Part shown: positions 55,171 to 64,000 of the stretch, in pieces
Position numbering within the stretch: the stretch's first letter is position 1
How the letters are laid out: the number at the start of each line of letters is the position of its first letter
NCBI RefSeq assembly: GCF_032716425.1
Contig: NZ_CP090419.1
Coordinates: 2,916,001-2,980,000 of the forward strand
Length of the DNA: 64,000 nt
Reading direction: 5' to 3'
DNA from: Pseudoalteromonas sp. N1230-9
GTDB lineage: Bacteria > Pseudomonadota > Gammaproteobacteria > Enterobacterales > Alteromonadaceae
Position numbers and translations under genes: made by a program
Notes under the pieces: generated by a model
Database searches by the model: none
Told to the model about the DNA's origin: nothing
Seen by the model: the letters and a program-made list of their open reading frames with translations, nothing else

Positions 55171-55824
55171 TTATTGTTCGCTTTGCTCAGTGTCAGCAAG
55201 TGCTAAGTACTTTGCTCTTAATTTGTTTACTTGTGCCAAATGTTGCTCTGTACAATGAGCTTTTAATAGCAATAGTACTTTTAAAATACCGTTATAAATA
55301 TCTTCTCTGGCAAGCTCACCACTCAAGCGGCGGGCTTTAATGTAAGGTGTCCAAAAGCTCACTGTCATTTTAAGCATATGGGCAAGTTCTGTTACATCGG
55401 CGTCATCAATAGTAATAATGCCACCTGAACGTAATGCAAATAACACCTCTTTTACCTGCTCTAACAGCGCAGCTTGAAACTCAATATAGTCTTTTTTCAA
55501 TACTTCATCACGGGATAAAATATCACCCAAATTATCGTAAAAAAATTGAAATCGCCACATCAGTTCAAACAAAGAGTCTAAGTACCCTGCTAAGTTTTCA
55601 AGCGCATTGTCTTCAGGTTTTAGTGGTTTAAAGTGCGTATGGAGGTGTTCACTGTATAAAGCAAAAATGTGACGAATGATGTCTTCTTTATTTTTAAAGT
55701 GATAATACAGATTGCCAGGGCTAATACCCATGTGCGCAGCAATGTGATTGGTCGTAATAGCACGCTCTCCATGGAGATTAAATAGCTCAATGCTGGTATG
55801 TATGATTTTATCCTTTGTGCTCAT
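55171..55824 (-). CDS. TetR/AcrR-family transcriptional regulator
   Basis: A 217-residue regulator with an N-terminal helix-turn-helix (about 5-52; TNHIAAHMGISPGNLYYHFK) and a long helical effector domain. The YYHFKNKEDIIRHIF continuation and the WRFQFFYDNLGDIL helix place it in a TetR subgroup seen in marine gammaproteobacteria. It is divergent from coaD with 227 bases between, in which a CTGAA/TTCAG inverted repeat near 55860-55875 might be its site. No clear target gene is adjacent. Confidence 0.87.
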   Translation of the reverse strand: MSTKDKIIHTSIELFNLHGERAITTNHIAAHMGISPGNLYYHFKNKEDIIRHIFALYSEHLHTHFKPLKPEDNALENLAGYLDSLFELMWRFQFFYDNLGDILSRDEVLKKDYIEFQAALLEQVKEVLFALRSGGIITIDDADVTELAHMLKMTVSFWTPYIKARRLSGELAREDIYNGILKVLLLLKAHCTEQHLAQVNKLRAKYLALADTEQSEQ

Positions 55825-56042
55825 ATGCTGCTTACTCTATTTTTATATTTATTACGATCTGAAGTTCATTTTCAGCCAAGCAGTATAAACAAATGCGTGG
55901 CAATAAAATACTACCTTGAAAAATTCTAACTTCAATCGGCTTAGTACCTTATATAAAACCAAAAAATCTAATAGGATGCTCTTACTTCAAAGCTGCATAC
56001 GAGTGAAAACACTGTTACTATAGCAAGCAAATTTTTAACTAG

Positions 56043-57907
<1,865 letters not shown>

Positions 57908-57918
57908 ATCACTATCAC

Positions 57919-57943
57919 GGGTCAAGTTAGCTTTGCTTGACCC
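57919..57943. repeat. hairpin at the end of convergent genes
   Basis: Perfect 8-bp stem GGGTCAAG (57919-57926) / CTTGACCC (57936-57943). It includes the last codons of the third membrane paralogue and lies just after the Wzi-like stop. It has no T run, so the terminator role is uncertain. Confidence 0.5.
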
Positions 57944-58461
57944 CGACCCCATCTATACAACTTAACAAACCCCAGAAAGTCTTTGTTACATAAAAGCGCA
58001 ATTATCATCATTATATCCATCGTATTAACTGTCACGGTGTACACATCCCAAAACCACCAATGACCAGTAAAGTGGGCGTAGTTGGTGTCGTAGTACATTG
58101 CCAGAAACAATAAAATATTCACCGAGAGTCCTATAAAAATATATAATTTTGCAGGAACCTCATTTAAGCTTTTTTTACAGGTAACAAACCAAATGAAAGA
58201 CAACATAATTAAGTCTGACGCAGCCCAAATTAAATATGCAAGTGTCGTATTGAGGATGTTGTAGCCTAAAGTAGCGTTAAGGAGTGGATCACTAACCATA
58301 TAAGATAAAAACATTGCCAATGCTATCCACATCACCGTTTTATCTCCACCCCCTACCGATGAAGACTTTTTTACCATGTTGTACAAAAAGGCCATCAAAA
58401 AGCCCCACATGATAAAAGTGGCGAGATACACACCTAAGTATTCTTGGAGATATTCAAGCAT
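57922..58461 (-). CDS. multi-pass membrane protein, third tandem paralogue
   Basis: A 179-residue integral membrane protein with about five to six hydrophobic helices and no recognised family. It shares with the two genes upstream the N-terminal WGFLMAF-x-x-N block (W19-N28) and a C-terminal block with W-x-x-Y, V-N-x-x-D-I-x-M-I-x-A-L-L and NKDFL (about 135-165). It starts 11 bases after the stop of the second paralogue. A Ser/Gly-rich cytoplasmic-like loop (KKSSSVGGGDK) follows the first helix. Function is unknown; the conserved Asn and Asp within helices could bind a ligand or ion. Confidence 0.75.
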   Translation of the reverse strand: MLEYLQEYLGVYLATFIMWGFLMAFLYNMVKKSSSVGGGDKTVMWIALAMFLSYMVSDPLLNATLGYNILNTTLAYLIWAASDLIMLSFIWFVTCKKSLNEVPAKLYIFIGLSVNILLFLAMYYDTNYAHFTGHWWFWDVYTVTVNTMDIMMIIALLCNKDFLGFVKLYRWGRGQAKLT

Positions 58462-58472
58462 ACAATAAACCT

Positions 58473-58964
58473 CTAGCAGGCTTTGGCTTTAATATGACTA
58501 ACAAGTGCTCCAAGCTTTAAGAAATCTTTGTTCAATAATAAAGCTAAGATCATCATTATATCGATACTATTTACGCCAAGAGAGTATATTGTCCACAATA
58601 GCCATGGGGTTGTATTATCGTATACAAAAATATCAATGTAGATTGAGAGCATGAGAAATGAGTTCAGAAGTAAACCTATTAAAATATAAATTGCCGCATA
58701 AAAAATAGGATGCTGTTTCAGCTTCAACCAGGCAACAATAATAATAATCGTTACCAAATCATAGTATAACCAGTTCAAATAATGAAAAGAAGATAACTCT
58801 AAAACACCACTCAAAAAGTATGAGAGCATCATAATAAAAGCTAAAATTAAAGGACGACGATCATTCTTATTGATACTCATAGCAAGGTTGAAGAGAAAAG
58901 CCATTAAAAAGCCCCACTCTATAAACGTACCAATTAAACCACCTAGGTAGGCATTTATATACAT
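58473..58964 (-). CDS. multi-pass membrane protein, second tandem paralogue
   Basis: A 163-residue protein with the same plan as its neighbours: WGFLMAF-x-x-N at 17-26, hydrophobic helices, a Y-x-D-x-x-x-Y-D-N-T-T-P-W turn and the closing WTIYSLGVNSIDIMMILALL, then NKDFLKLG. It is 9 bases after the first paralogue's stop and 11 before the third gene. Levels of divergence among the three suggest old duplications kept for distinct roles, for example subunits of one complex. No enzyme motif is visible. Confidence 0.75.
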   Translation of the reverse strand: MYINAYLGGLIGTFIEWGFLMAFLFNLAMSINKNDRRPLILAFIMMLSYFLSGVLELSSFHYLNWLYYDLVTIIIIVAWLKLKQHPIFYAAIYILIGLLLNSFLMLSIYIDIFVYDNTTPWLLWTIYSLGVNSIDIMMILALLLNKDFLKLGALVSHIKAKAC

Positions 58965-58973
58965 CTGCTATTT

Positions 58974-59501
58974 TCAAGCTAATTTTTTATTTTTAAAAGA
59001 ATGGCGAATTAACTTTTTCAACTTATTCAGTCCAAGGATGTCTCGGTCGACAATTAATGCCACTATCATGGTGAAGTCTACGACATTAACACCTAGCGAA
59101 TAGATATCCCACAAGATCCAGTGTGTTGTATTTTTATACACTTGAACATCTAAATAAACAGACAAAAACAGAATAGTATTAATGATTAAACCAAAAACTA
59201 AATAGCTAAAGGAAGGAGTTGTACGTTTTACTACAAGGAATGCAAGAATTAAGAAGACTAAAGTGGCTATATCGTACAATGCCCACTCAAGAAAGGTTAC
59301 TGCAGTATAGGAGAGCCAGCTAAAAAAATAATCTCCAGCGATATAGGAGACCATCATTATAAATGAACTTAAGAGCAAAGTGGTTTTTCGTTTATTTTCA
59401 TTTACTGCGTAGACAAAAATATTAAAAAAAAATGCCATTAAAAATCCCCAAGCACTCATAGCTGAAAGGGAGAAAAAACCAAGTTGCTCAGTAAAAAACA
59501 T
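58974..59501 (-). CDS. multi-pass membrane protein, first tandem paralogue
   Basis: A 175-residue protein with the WGFLMAF-x-x-N block at 18-27, about six hydrophobic helices, a Y-x-D-x-x-x-Y-K-N-T-T-H-W turn and the closing WDIYSLGVNVVDFTMIVALI, then DRDILGL and a basic tail (KKLIRHSFKNKK). It follows the 68-aa gene by seven bases and leads the three paralogues. The basic tail suggests an inside C-terminus. Family and role are unknown. Confidence 0.75.
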   Translation of the reverse strand: MFFTEQLGFFSLSAMSAWGFLMAFFFNIFVYAVNENKRKTTLLLSSFIMMVSYIAGDYFFSWLSYTAVTFLEWALYDIATLVFLILAFLVVKRTTPSFSYLVFGLIINTILFLSVYLDVQVYKNTTHWILWDIYSLGVNVVDFTMIVALIVDRDILGLNKLKKLIRHSFKNKKLA

Positions 59502-59508
59502 TCAGTAC

Positions 59509-59715
59509 CTATTGCTCTTTCTTACTTGGTGGGAACATAGCACCACCACCGCGCTGAAGCTCTGCATCACCCGATAGTGACAGTGCTTGACTAGATAAAG
59601 TTACTGTATCAGATTGTAAGGTTTTATTACTAGTAGTTTGTTCTAGTGCAGGCTTTGTTTGTTGCATTTGGCTGTAAGCTTGCATCTGTAATTGGCTATT
59701 ATTTGAAATTTGCAT
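59509..59715 (-). CDS. small soluble protein heading the membrane operon
   Basis: A 68-residue Gln/Ser-rich protein: MQISNNSQLQMQAYSQMQQT at the start, then a SDTVTLSSQALSLSGDAELQ segment and a Gly-rich RGGGAMFPPSKKEQ tail. It has no signal, membrane helix or Cys. It is the first gene of the four-gene unit, seven bases before the first membrane paralogue. The TVTLSSQALSLS pattern recalls short proteins near motility or envelope genes in marine bacteria, but no family is assigned. Confidence 0.65.
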   Translation of the reverse strand: MQISNNSQLQMQAYSQMQQTKPALEQTTSNKTLQSDTVTLSSQALSLSGDAELQRGGGAMFPPSKKEQ

Positions 59716-59904
59716 GATTTAAATCCTTTAAGTTTAAATTGTAGTTAACGTGTGACGAATCACAAACGTACTCAGCGCTCTCGTTTTATTGACGCTTTCT
59801 GTACATTTTTGCAGCATTTTTGCTACATATCAAACTAAGCAACTAACGATCCAACTTTTCGCTTAAACAGATCTTTTTGATCAACTCAGCAAATTTCAGG
59901 CATA

Positions 59905-59935
59905 AAAAAACGCACAGGGGTAACCGTACGTTTTT
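59905..59935 (-). terminator. terminator of the arginine cluster
   Basis: On minus AAAACGTACGG and CCTGTGCGTTTT pair with wobble positions, ending in a T7 run, 15 bases after the NAGS-domain stop. It marks the end of the arg operon and supports the NAGS frame being part of it. Confidence 0.75.
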
Positions 59936-59949
59936 ACTATCCAGGGAAA

Positions 59950-60450
59950 TTAAGCTACGTTTTTACACGGGATCACCGCATTCTCACGAGGCCTTAAAAT
60001 AAATTCCATTGCGACTTCATCGCAATTGTCTTTGCGAAGGCAAAGCTCACAATCTTTCATGACTTTTTCCGGTAAGCTATCTTTACTGCAACAGCTGAAG
60101 CCTTGTTTTTTAAAAAAATCTGGCACGCGCGTTAATACAATGACACGGCTAAGCGCCAACTTTTTGGCTTTAACTAATAAGTGCTCAACTAATTGCCTGC
60201 CTTGGCCTTTGATACTCATCTTTGGATCAATCCCTAAAGATCGGATCTCTGCAAGTCCTGTATCGTAAATATACAATGAGGCGCAGCCTGCAACCTTGTC
60301 TGCAACCTCCGTGACTGCAAATTCATTGATTGAATGAATCATGTCACTTTTAGCGCGAGGTAAGTTCTCACCATTCATTGCCCAGTATTGAATTAGCTGA
60401 GCAATGCTCTCAACGTCATTTAAATTTGCATCACGTACTTTTATTTGCCG
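59950..60450 (-). CDS. argA: N-acetylglutamate synthase domain of ArgH(A), in the -1 frame after argH
   Basis: A GNAT domain that in vibrios and relatives is fused to ArgH as ArgH(A), making N-acetylglutamate, the first step of arginine synthesis. The domain reads from CGG at 60450 ([20 protein letters not shown]), through [20 protein letters not shown] with the acetyl-CoA loop, to [12 protein letters not shown]. Its first ATG is only at 60378, inside the domain, with no ribosome site; starting there would lose about 24 residues including the first strand. Joining at the A9C tract gives a 621-residue fusion, close to known ArgH(A) lengths. It may therefore be made by -1 frameshift, or the frame is broken. 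Confidence 0.75.
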   Translation of the reverse strand, partial: RQIKVRDANLNDVESIAQLIQYWAMNGENLPRAKSDMIHSINEFAVTEVADKVAGCASLYIYDTGLAEIRSLGIDPKMSIKGQGRQLVEHLLVKAKKLALSRVIVLTRVPDFFKKQGFSCCSKDSLPEKVMKDCELCLRKDNCDEVAMEFILRPRENAVIPCKNVA

Positions 60451-61814
60451 TTTTTTTTTGCATATTTAATTGCACTAGAGACTTGCTCAACAGAGGTGCC
60501 ACCTAATGCCTGACGTGCTTTTATACATGCGTCTATTTCTAATACAGGATAGACATCTGACTCGAAAATGCTATGCACAGATTTAAATTGTTCTAAACTT
60601 AAATCTTCTAAGTTATTCCCTTTAGAAATAGCCATTTGCACTAAGGTACCAACAATATGGTGCCCTTCTCTAAAGGGGATACCTTTAGCCACTAAATAGT
60701 CAGCAAGCTCAGTCGCATTTGAGTGACCGCCTTTTGCAGCAGCAAGGGTTTTATCTGCATTAACTTTAATACCTTTGATGCACGCTTGCGCCATATGAAT
60801 ACACGCAAGCCACGTTGGCATCGCATCAAATAAGCCTTCTTTGTCCTCTTGCATATCTTTATTGTAAGCAAGCGGCAGTGCTTTAAGTGTCATCATCATG
60901 GCGCTAAATGCACCAAATACACGCCCCGTTTTACCACGGATTAACTCAAGTGCATCTGGATTTTTCTTTTGCGGCATTAATGATGAGCCTGATGTTACCC
61001 CATCAGACAGCTCTATAAAGCCTGCTTCGCCTGAGTTATAAAAAATCAGATCTTCGGCCATACGCGACAAATGAATCATTGAAATTGACGCGCAGCTTAA
61101 TAGCTCAACCACAAAGTCACGGTCAGATACAGCATCTAAACTGTTACGTGTTGCTGCGGTAAAACCTAACCCTTCGGCAAGAGTTTGCCTATCTATTGGG
61201 TACGCCGTTCCAGCTAAAGCACCGCTACCGAGTGGGCAATAATTCATACGATTTTTGGCATCGGTTAAACGGCTTTCATCACGCTCAAGCATTTCAACAT
61301 AGGCCATACACCAATGACTAAATAACACGGGTTGTGCACGCTGTAAGTGTGTGTAACCCGGTAAAATAGTACCAAGTTCACGCTCAGCTAGGGCAATAAA
61401 CTCACCTTTGAGCTCTGCAATTGCTTCAAGAATATGCTCGGCAGTATCACGACACCATAAACGGAAATCTGTCGCTACTTGGTCATTACGACTACGACCC
61501 GTATGAAGCTTTTTAGCAAGGTCGCCCACTTTATCAATCAGTGCTGACTCAACATAAGAATGAATGTCTTCATGCCCTGCTCCAGCCACTGCTTGTGGAT
61601 TTGCTTTTACTTCATCTAACAGCTTATTCAGTGCTGCAACGAGGTCATCATACTCTTGCTGATTTAACACATTAACCTGCTTAAGCGCTCCCGCCCAAGC
61701 AACCGAACCAATAATGTCTTGCTCTGCAAGTTGATAATCAAAAGGAAGAGAATCGTTAAATTGCTTAAACGCTTCATCTGGCCCCGTAGAAAAACGTCCG
61801 CCCCATAATGCCAT
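60441..61814 (-). CDS. argH: argininosuccinate lyase (ArgH part of ArgH(A))
   Basis: ArgH splits argininosuccinate to arginine and fumarate. The 457-residue product is complete as a lyase: [20 protein letters not shown] at the start, [13 protein letters not shown] near 105, [12 protein letters not shown] near 155 and the signature [12 protein letters not shown] near 280. It ends shortly after the A9C tract (60459-60450) at a TAA (60443-60441). In Vibrio-type operons the lyase continues into an N-acetylglutamate synthase domain; here that domain follows in the -1 frame. It is preceded by argG with 52 bases between. Confidence 0.96.
   Translation of the reverse strand: MALWGGRFSTGPDEAFKQFNDSLPFDYQLAEQDIIGSVAWAGALKQVNVLNQQEYDDLVAALNKLLDEVKANPQAVAGAGHEDIHSYVESALIDKVGDLAKKLHTGRSRNDQVATDFRLWCRDTAEHILEAIAELKGEFIALAERELGTILPGYTHLQRAQPVLFSHWCMAYVEMLERDESRLTDAKNRMNYCPLGSGALAGTAYPIDRQTLAEGLGFTAATRNSLDAVSDRDFVVELLSCASISMIHLSRMAEDLIFYNSGEAGFIELSDGVTSGSSLMPQKKNPDALELIRGKTGRVFGAFSAMMMTLKALPLAYNKDMQEDKEGLFDAMPTWLACIHMAQACIKGIKVNADKTLAAAKGGHSNATELADYLVAKGIPFREGHHIVGTLVQMAISKGNNLEDLSLEQFKSVHSIFESDVYPVLEIDACIKARQALGGTSVEQVSSAIKYAKKNGK
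60450..60459 (-). promoter_or_regulatory. A9C slippery tract, candidate -1 frameshift site
   Basis: On minus, argH codons GCA-AAA-AAA-AAC contain A-AAA-AAC in the right phase for tandem slippage by -1. After a slip the next codon is CGG, leading into the NAGS domain. Nine consecutive A can also cause transcriptional slippage. No clear upstream Shine-Dalgarno-like stimulator or downstream hairpin was seen. Confidence 0.6.
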
Positions 61815-61866
61815 TGAACTGCCTCCAAACTCGGCGATTGCCCCGCTTTGCAGGGCAATAATTAAA

Positions 61867-63069
61867 TTACTTTTTCGTTAGTGCTGAGATTCTGCTAGAT
61901 AGCGAGAATAAACGAATGAAGCCTTCTGCATGTGATTGGTCATATACATCATCTTCGCCGAAGGTTGCGAAATCTTCACTGTATAAGCTATTCGGTGATT
62001 TTTTCTGTACCGCAGTGACTTGACCTTTATAAAGCTTAAGCACCACTTCACCAGTTGCGAGTTTAGACAGAGATTCAGCCCCTGCTAGAATCGAATCTTT
62101 CAATGGTGTAAACCAACGGCCGTCATAGACAAGGTGTGAAAACTCACCACCCAGTACTTCTTTCCATTTACGGCTTGATTTATCGAGCACGAGTTCATCA
62201 ACCGCTTGTAATGCGGCCATGATCACTGTGCCCCCTGGTGTTTCGTAACAACCACGCGATTTCATGCCAACTAAACGATTTTCGACGATATCAACACGAC
62301 CCACACCGTGTGGCGCAGCAATGTCATTTAATTTAACTAAACAGTCATAAGGTTTAAGCGTCTCACCATTTACCGCAACCACTTCACCTTCAACAACATT
62401 TAATGTCACGTATTCAGGTTCGTTTGGTGCTTGCTCTGGCGAGTTAGTCCAGGTCCACACTTGCTCACTTGGTTGGCACCATGGATCTTCAAGCTCACCA
62501 CCTTCGTGTGAAATGTGCCACGCATTAGCATCACGGCTATAAATTTTTGTAGCAGACGCTGAACACGGAATATTACGCTCAGCCAAGTAATCAAGTAGTG
62601 ATTCACGGCTTGATAAATCCCACTCACGCCACGGTGCGATTACTTTTAGATCTGGTGCAAGGGCTGCGAAACATGACTCAAAACGCACCTGATCGTTACC
62701 TTTACCAGTACAACCATGCGAAAGTGCATCAGCACCTACTTTACGGGCAATCTCTACTTGGGCTTTTGCAATGATTGGGCGCGCCATAGACGTACCGAGT
62801 AAATAAGTGCCTTCGTAAATAGAACCCGTTTTTAAGGTTGGATAAATATAGTCACTGACCATTTCGTCTTTTAAGTCAACCACATAACATTCAGATGCGC
62901 CTGAAGCGATTGCTTTTTCTTCTACGCCTTCAAGCTCTTCAGCGCCTTGACCTACATCAGCAACGAATGCGATAACTTCACAGCCGTAGTTTTCTTTTAA
63001 CCATGGCACGATTGCCGATGTATCTAGACCACCAGAATAGGCTAATACGACTTTTTTGATTGAACTCAT
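61867..63069 (-). CDS. argG: argininosuccinate synthase
   Basis: ArgG joins citrulline and aspartate with ATP. The 400-residue protein has the PP-loop [17 protein letters not shown] at the N-terminus, the [13 protein letters not shown] segment near 120-130 and later [20 protein letters not shown], all typical of the family. It starts nine bases after the argF stop and lies 52 bases before argH, so the three form one transcript. Repression by ArgR is expected, but its site would lie beyond the window's right edge. Confidence 0.97.
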   Translation of the reverse strand: MSSIKKVVLAYSGGLDTSAIVPWLKENYGCEVIAFVADVGQGAEELEGVEEKAIASGASECYVVDLKDEMVSDYIYPTLKTGSIYEGTYLLGTSMARPIIAKAQVEIARKVGADALSHGCTGKGNDQVRFESCFAALAPDLKVIAPWREWDLSSRESLLDYLAERNIPCSASATKIYSRDANAWHISHEGGELEDPWCQPSEQVWTWTNSPEQAPNEPEYVTLNVVEGEVVAVNGETLKPYDCLVKLNDIAAPHGVGRVDIVENRLVGMKSRGCYETPGGTVIMAALQAVDELVLDKSSRKWKEVLGGEFSHLVYDGRWFTPLKDSILAGAESLSKLATGEVVLKLYKGQVTAVQKKSPNSLYSEDFATFGEDDVYDQSHAEGFIRLFSLSSRISALTKK

Positions 63070-63078
63070 TGGTGTTCC

Positions 63079-63999
63079 TTAAACAAAATTTGGATTTAAT
63101 AATGTGACAAGCAGTGCGTTTTGCGCGTGCATACGGTTCTCTGCTTGTTGAATAATTTTTGATGCTGGGCCATCCATTACCTCAGAGGTAATTTCAAACT
63201 CACGATGAGCCGGCTGGCAATGCAACACAGTTTGTGCACCAGTTTGCTCAAGTAGTGCTTGATTTAACTGATACGGCATATATTTAGCTTTCACCTGCTC
63301 AAGCGGTGTTTTATCGCCCATCGATACCCACGTATCAGCATAGACTGCATTTGCACCCACTGCCGCTTCAATTCTGTCGCTAACCATGACAGACGCTCCA
63401 TTCATCGCTGCAATTTGCTCTGCTTGCTTAAGAATTTGCGAATCTGGCGAACTGCCTTTCGGGCACACAGCGACAAAATCAGTCCCTAAAGTAGCAGCTA
63501 ATAACATTAGAGAGTGTGTGACATTGTTACCTTCACCTAAGTATGCAAGCTTTAGTTTGCTGACATCACCATGCACTTCTTGCAGCGTTAAAAAGTCAGC
63601 GAGTGCTTGGCATGGGTGGTATAAATCGCACAGACTATTCACCACAGGGACTGACGAAAACTCAGCAAGGGTGGTTAATGTTTTATGTGCAAATACGCGA
63701 GCAACAATGCCATCAGCCCAAGTTGAAATATTTAAAGCAAAATCTTTTACTGACTCACGCGCACCCATTGCGCCATTTTGTGAATCTAAATAAACAGCAT
63801 GACCACCCAATTTATTAATACCAATATCAAATGATAAACGGGTACGTAAGCTTGGTTTTTCGAATAAGGTAACCACTGATTTACCCGCTAAAGCTTGGCT
63901 AAAATCGACTGGGTTTGCTTTAATTTTTTGCGCTAAATCGAGTAATTTAAGCGCGCCTTTTTGGTCTAACTCAAGACCAGATAAAAAGTTAGTTAACAT
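63079..63999 (-). CDS. argF: ornithine carbamoyltransferase
   Basis: OTC makes citrulline from ornithine and carbamoyl phosphate. The 306-residue protein shows the carbamoyl phosphate loop as EKPSLRTRLSFD (residues about 50-61; E. coli has STRTR), the HPCQALADFLTL segment near 130 and the closing HCQPAHREFEI instead of the usual HCLP. These variants match alteromonad OTC proteins as I recall them; an N-acetylornithine specificity seems unlikely but is not excluded by eye. The ATG is at 63999, one base before the window end, so upstream signals are not visible. It heads argF-argG-argH(A). Confidence 0.92.
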   Translation of the reverse strand: MLTNFLSGLELDQKGALKLLDLAQKIKANPVDFSQALAGKSVVTLFEKPSLRTRLSFDIGINKLGGHAVYLDSQNGAMGARESVKDFALNISTWADGIVARVFAHKTLTTLAEFSSVPVVNSLCDLYHPCQALADFLTLQEVHGDVSKLKLAYLGEGNNVTHSLMLLAATLGTDFVAVCPKGSSPDSQILKQAEQIAAMNGASVMVSDRIEAAVGANAVYADTWVSMGDKTPLEQVKAKYMPYQLNQALLEQTGAQTVLHCQPAHREFEITSEVMDGPASKIIQQAENRMHAQNALLVTLLNPNFV

Positions 64000-64000
64000 G

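Noticed and set aside
57922..59501. Reading the three membrane paralogues as phage holins or toxin-antitoxin membrane toxins
   Set aside because: They have five to six helices and 163-179 residues with conserved polar residues in helices, and no phage or antitoxin genes are near.
60026..60268. Open frame on plus opposite the NAGS domain
   Set aside because: It is a shadow of the GNAT coding sequence; the translation has low-complexity Ser/Leu composition and no known motif.
59950..60378. Independent GNAT acetyltransferase gene starting at ATG 60378
   Set aside because: The ATG lies within the conserved domain and lacks a ribosome site; the domain begins upstream in the same frame at the A9C tract.
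63386..63793. Plus-strand open frame opposite argF
   Set aside because: It is antisense to a clearly conserved gene and has no own start signals.

Overview
The window looks like a chromosome segment of a marine gammaproteobacterium of the Alteromonadales, most probably Pseudoalteromonas. This rests on protein content, gene order (ftsB-ispD-ispF-truD, argF-argG-argH(A), ygiF/ygiM homologues side by side, cca next to a gspAB-like pair), moderate-to-low GC and many TonB-dependent receptors. No rRNA, tRNA, CRISPR array, insertion sequence or prophage was recognised. The species assignment is inference from content; no database was searched.

Layout. 1-2277 (minus): isoprenoid/cell-division operon (unknown 210-aa protein, ftsB, ispD, ispF, start of truD). 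2337-5210: two small conserved proteins, then a MoxR-type ATPase and VWA protein pair. 5245-9867 (minus): large Ig-like/YfaP lipoprotein, an Nramp-like transporter lacking the usual metal motifs, a ribosome hibernation factor and ppnP. 9868-11460: AT-rich accessory patch with a nuclease remnant and two orphan small genes. 11637-15046: tkt and, divergent, metK with MetJ boxes. 15091-18524: dgkA, START protein, CYTH/CHAD triphosphatase and a ygiM-like gene. 18614-24019: a TetR regulator and small membrane protein around twin palindromes; an Lrp-type regulator divergent from putA.

24223-37762 holds an HD-GYP protein followed by an apparent glycan-uptake locus: TonB receptor, two GH20 hexosaminidases, FecI-like sigma, FecR-like anti-sigma and a second, STN-bearing receptor paralogous to the first. 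The natural reading is that the second receptor senses a GlcNAc-containing glycan at the outer membrane and switches on the locus through FecR/FecI, while the GH20 enzymes trim the imported oligosaccharide. 37768-44285: gspB/exeA-like pair, a variant cca, two DUF1566 proteins and two unknown genes. 44533-51224: RND efflux pair, msrA and btuB under a cobalamin riboswitch. 51605-57907: yajQ, a VanZ-like protein, panE, thiI, a TetR regulator, coaD and a Wzi-like gene.

57922-59715 is the most novel-looking part: a tight four-gene unit of one small soluble protein and three tandem paralogous multi-pass membrane proteins of no family I recognise. 59950-63999 is the arginine cluster. There argH and its C-terminal N-acetylglutamate synthase domain lie in different frames, joined by an A9C slippery tract in the exact phase for a -1 shift; this is either programmed recoding or a homopolymer mutation/error.
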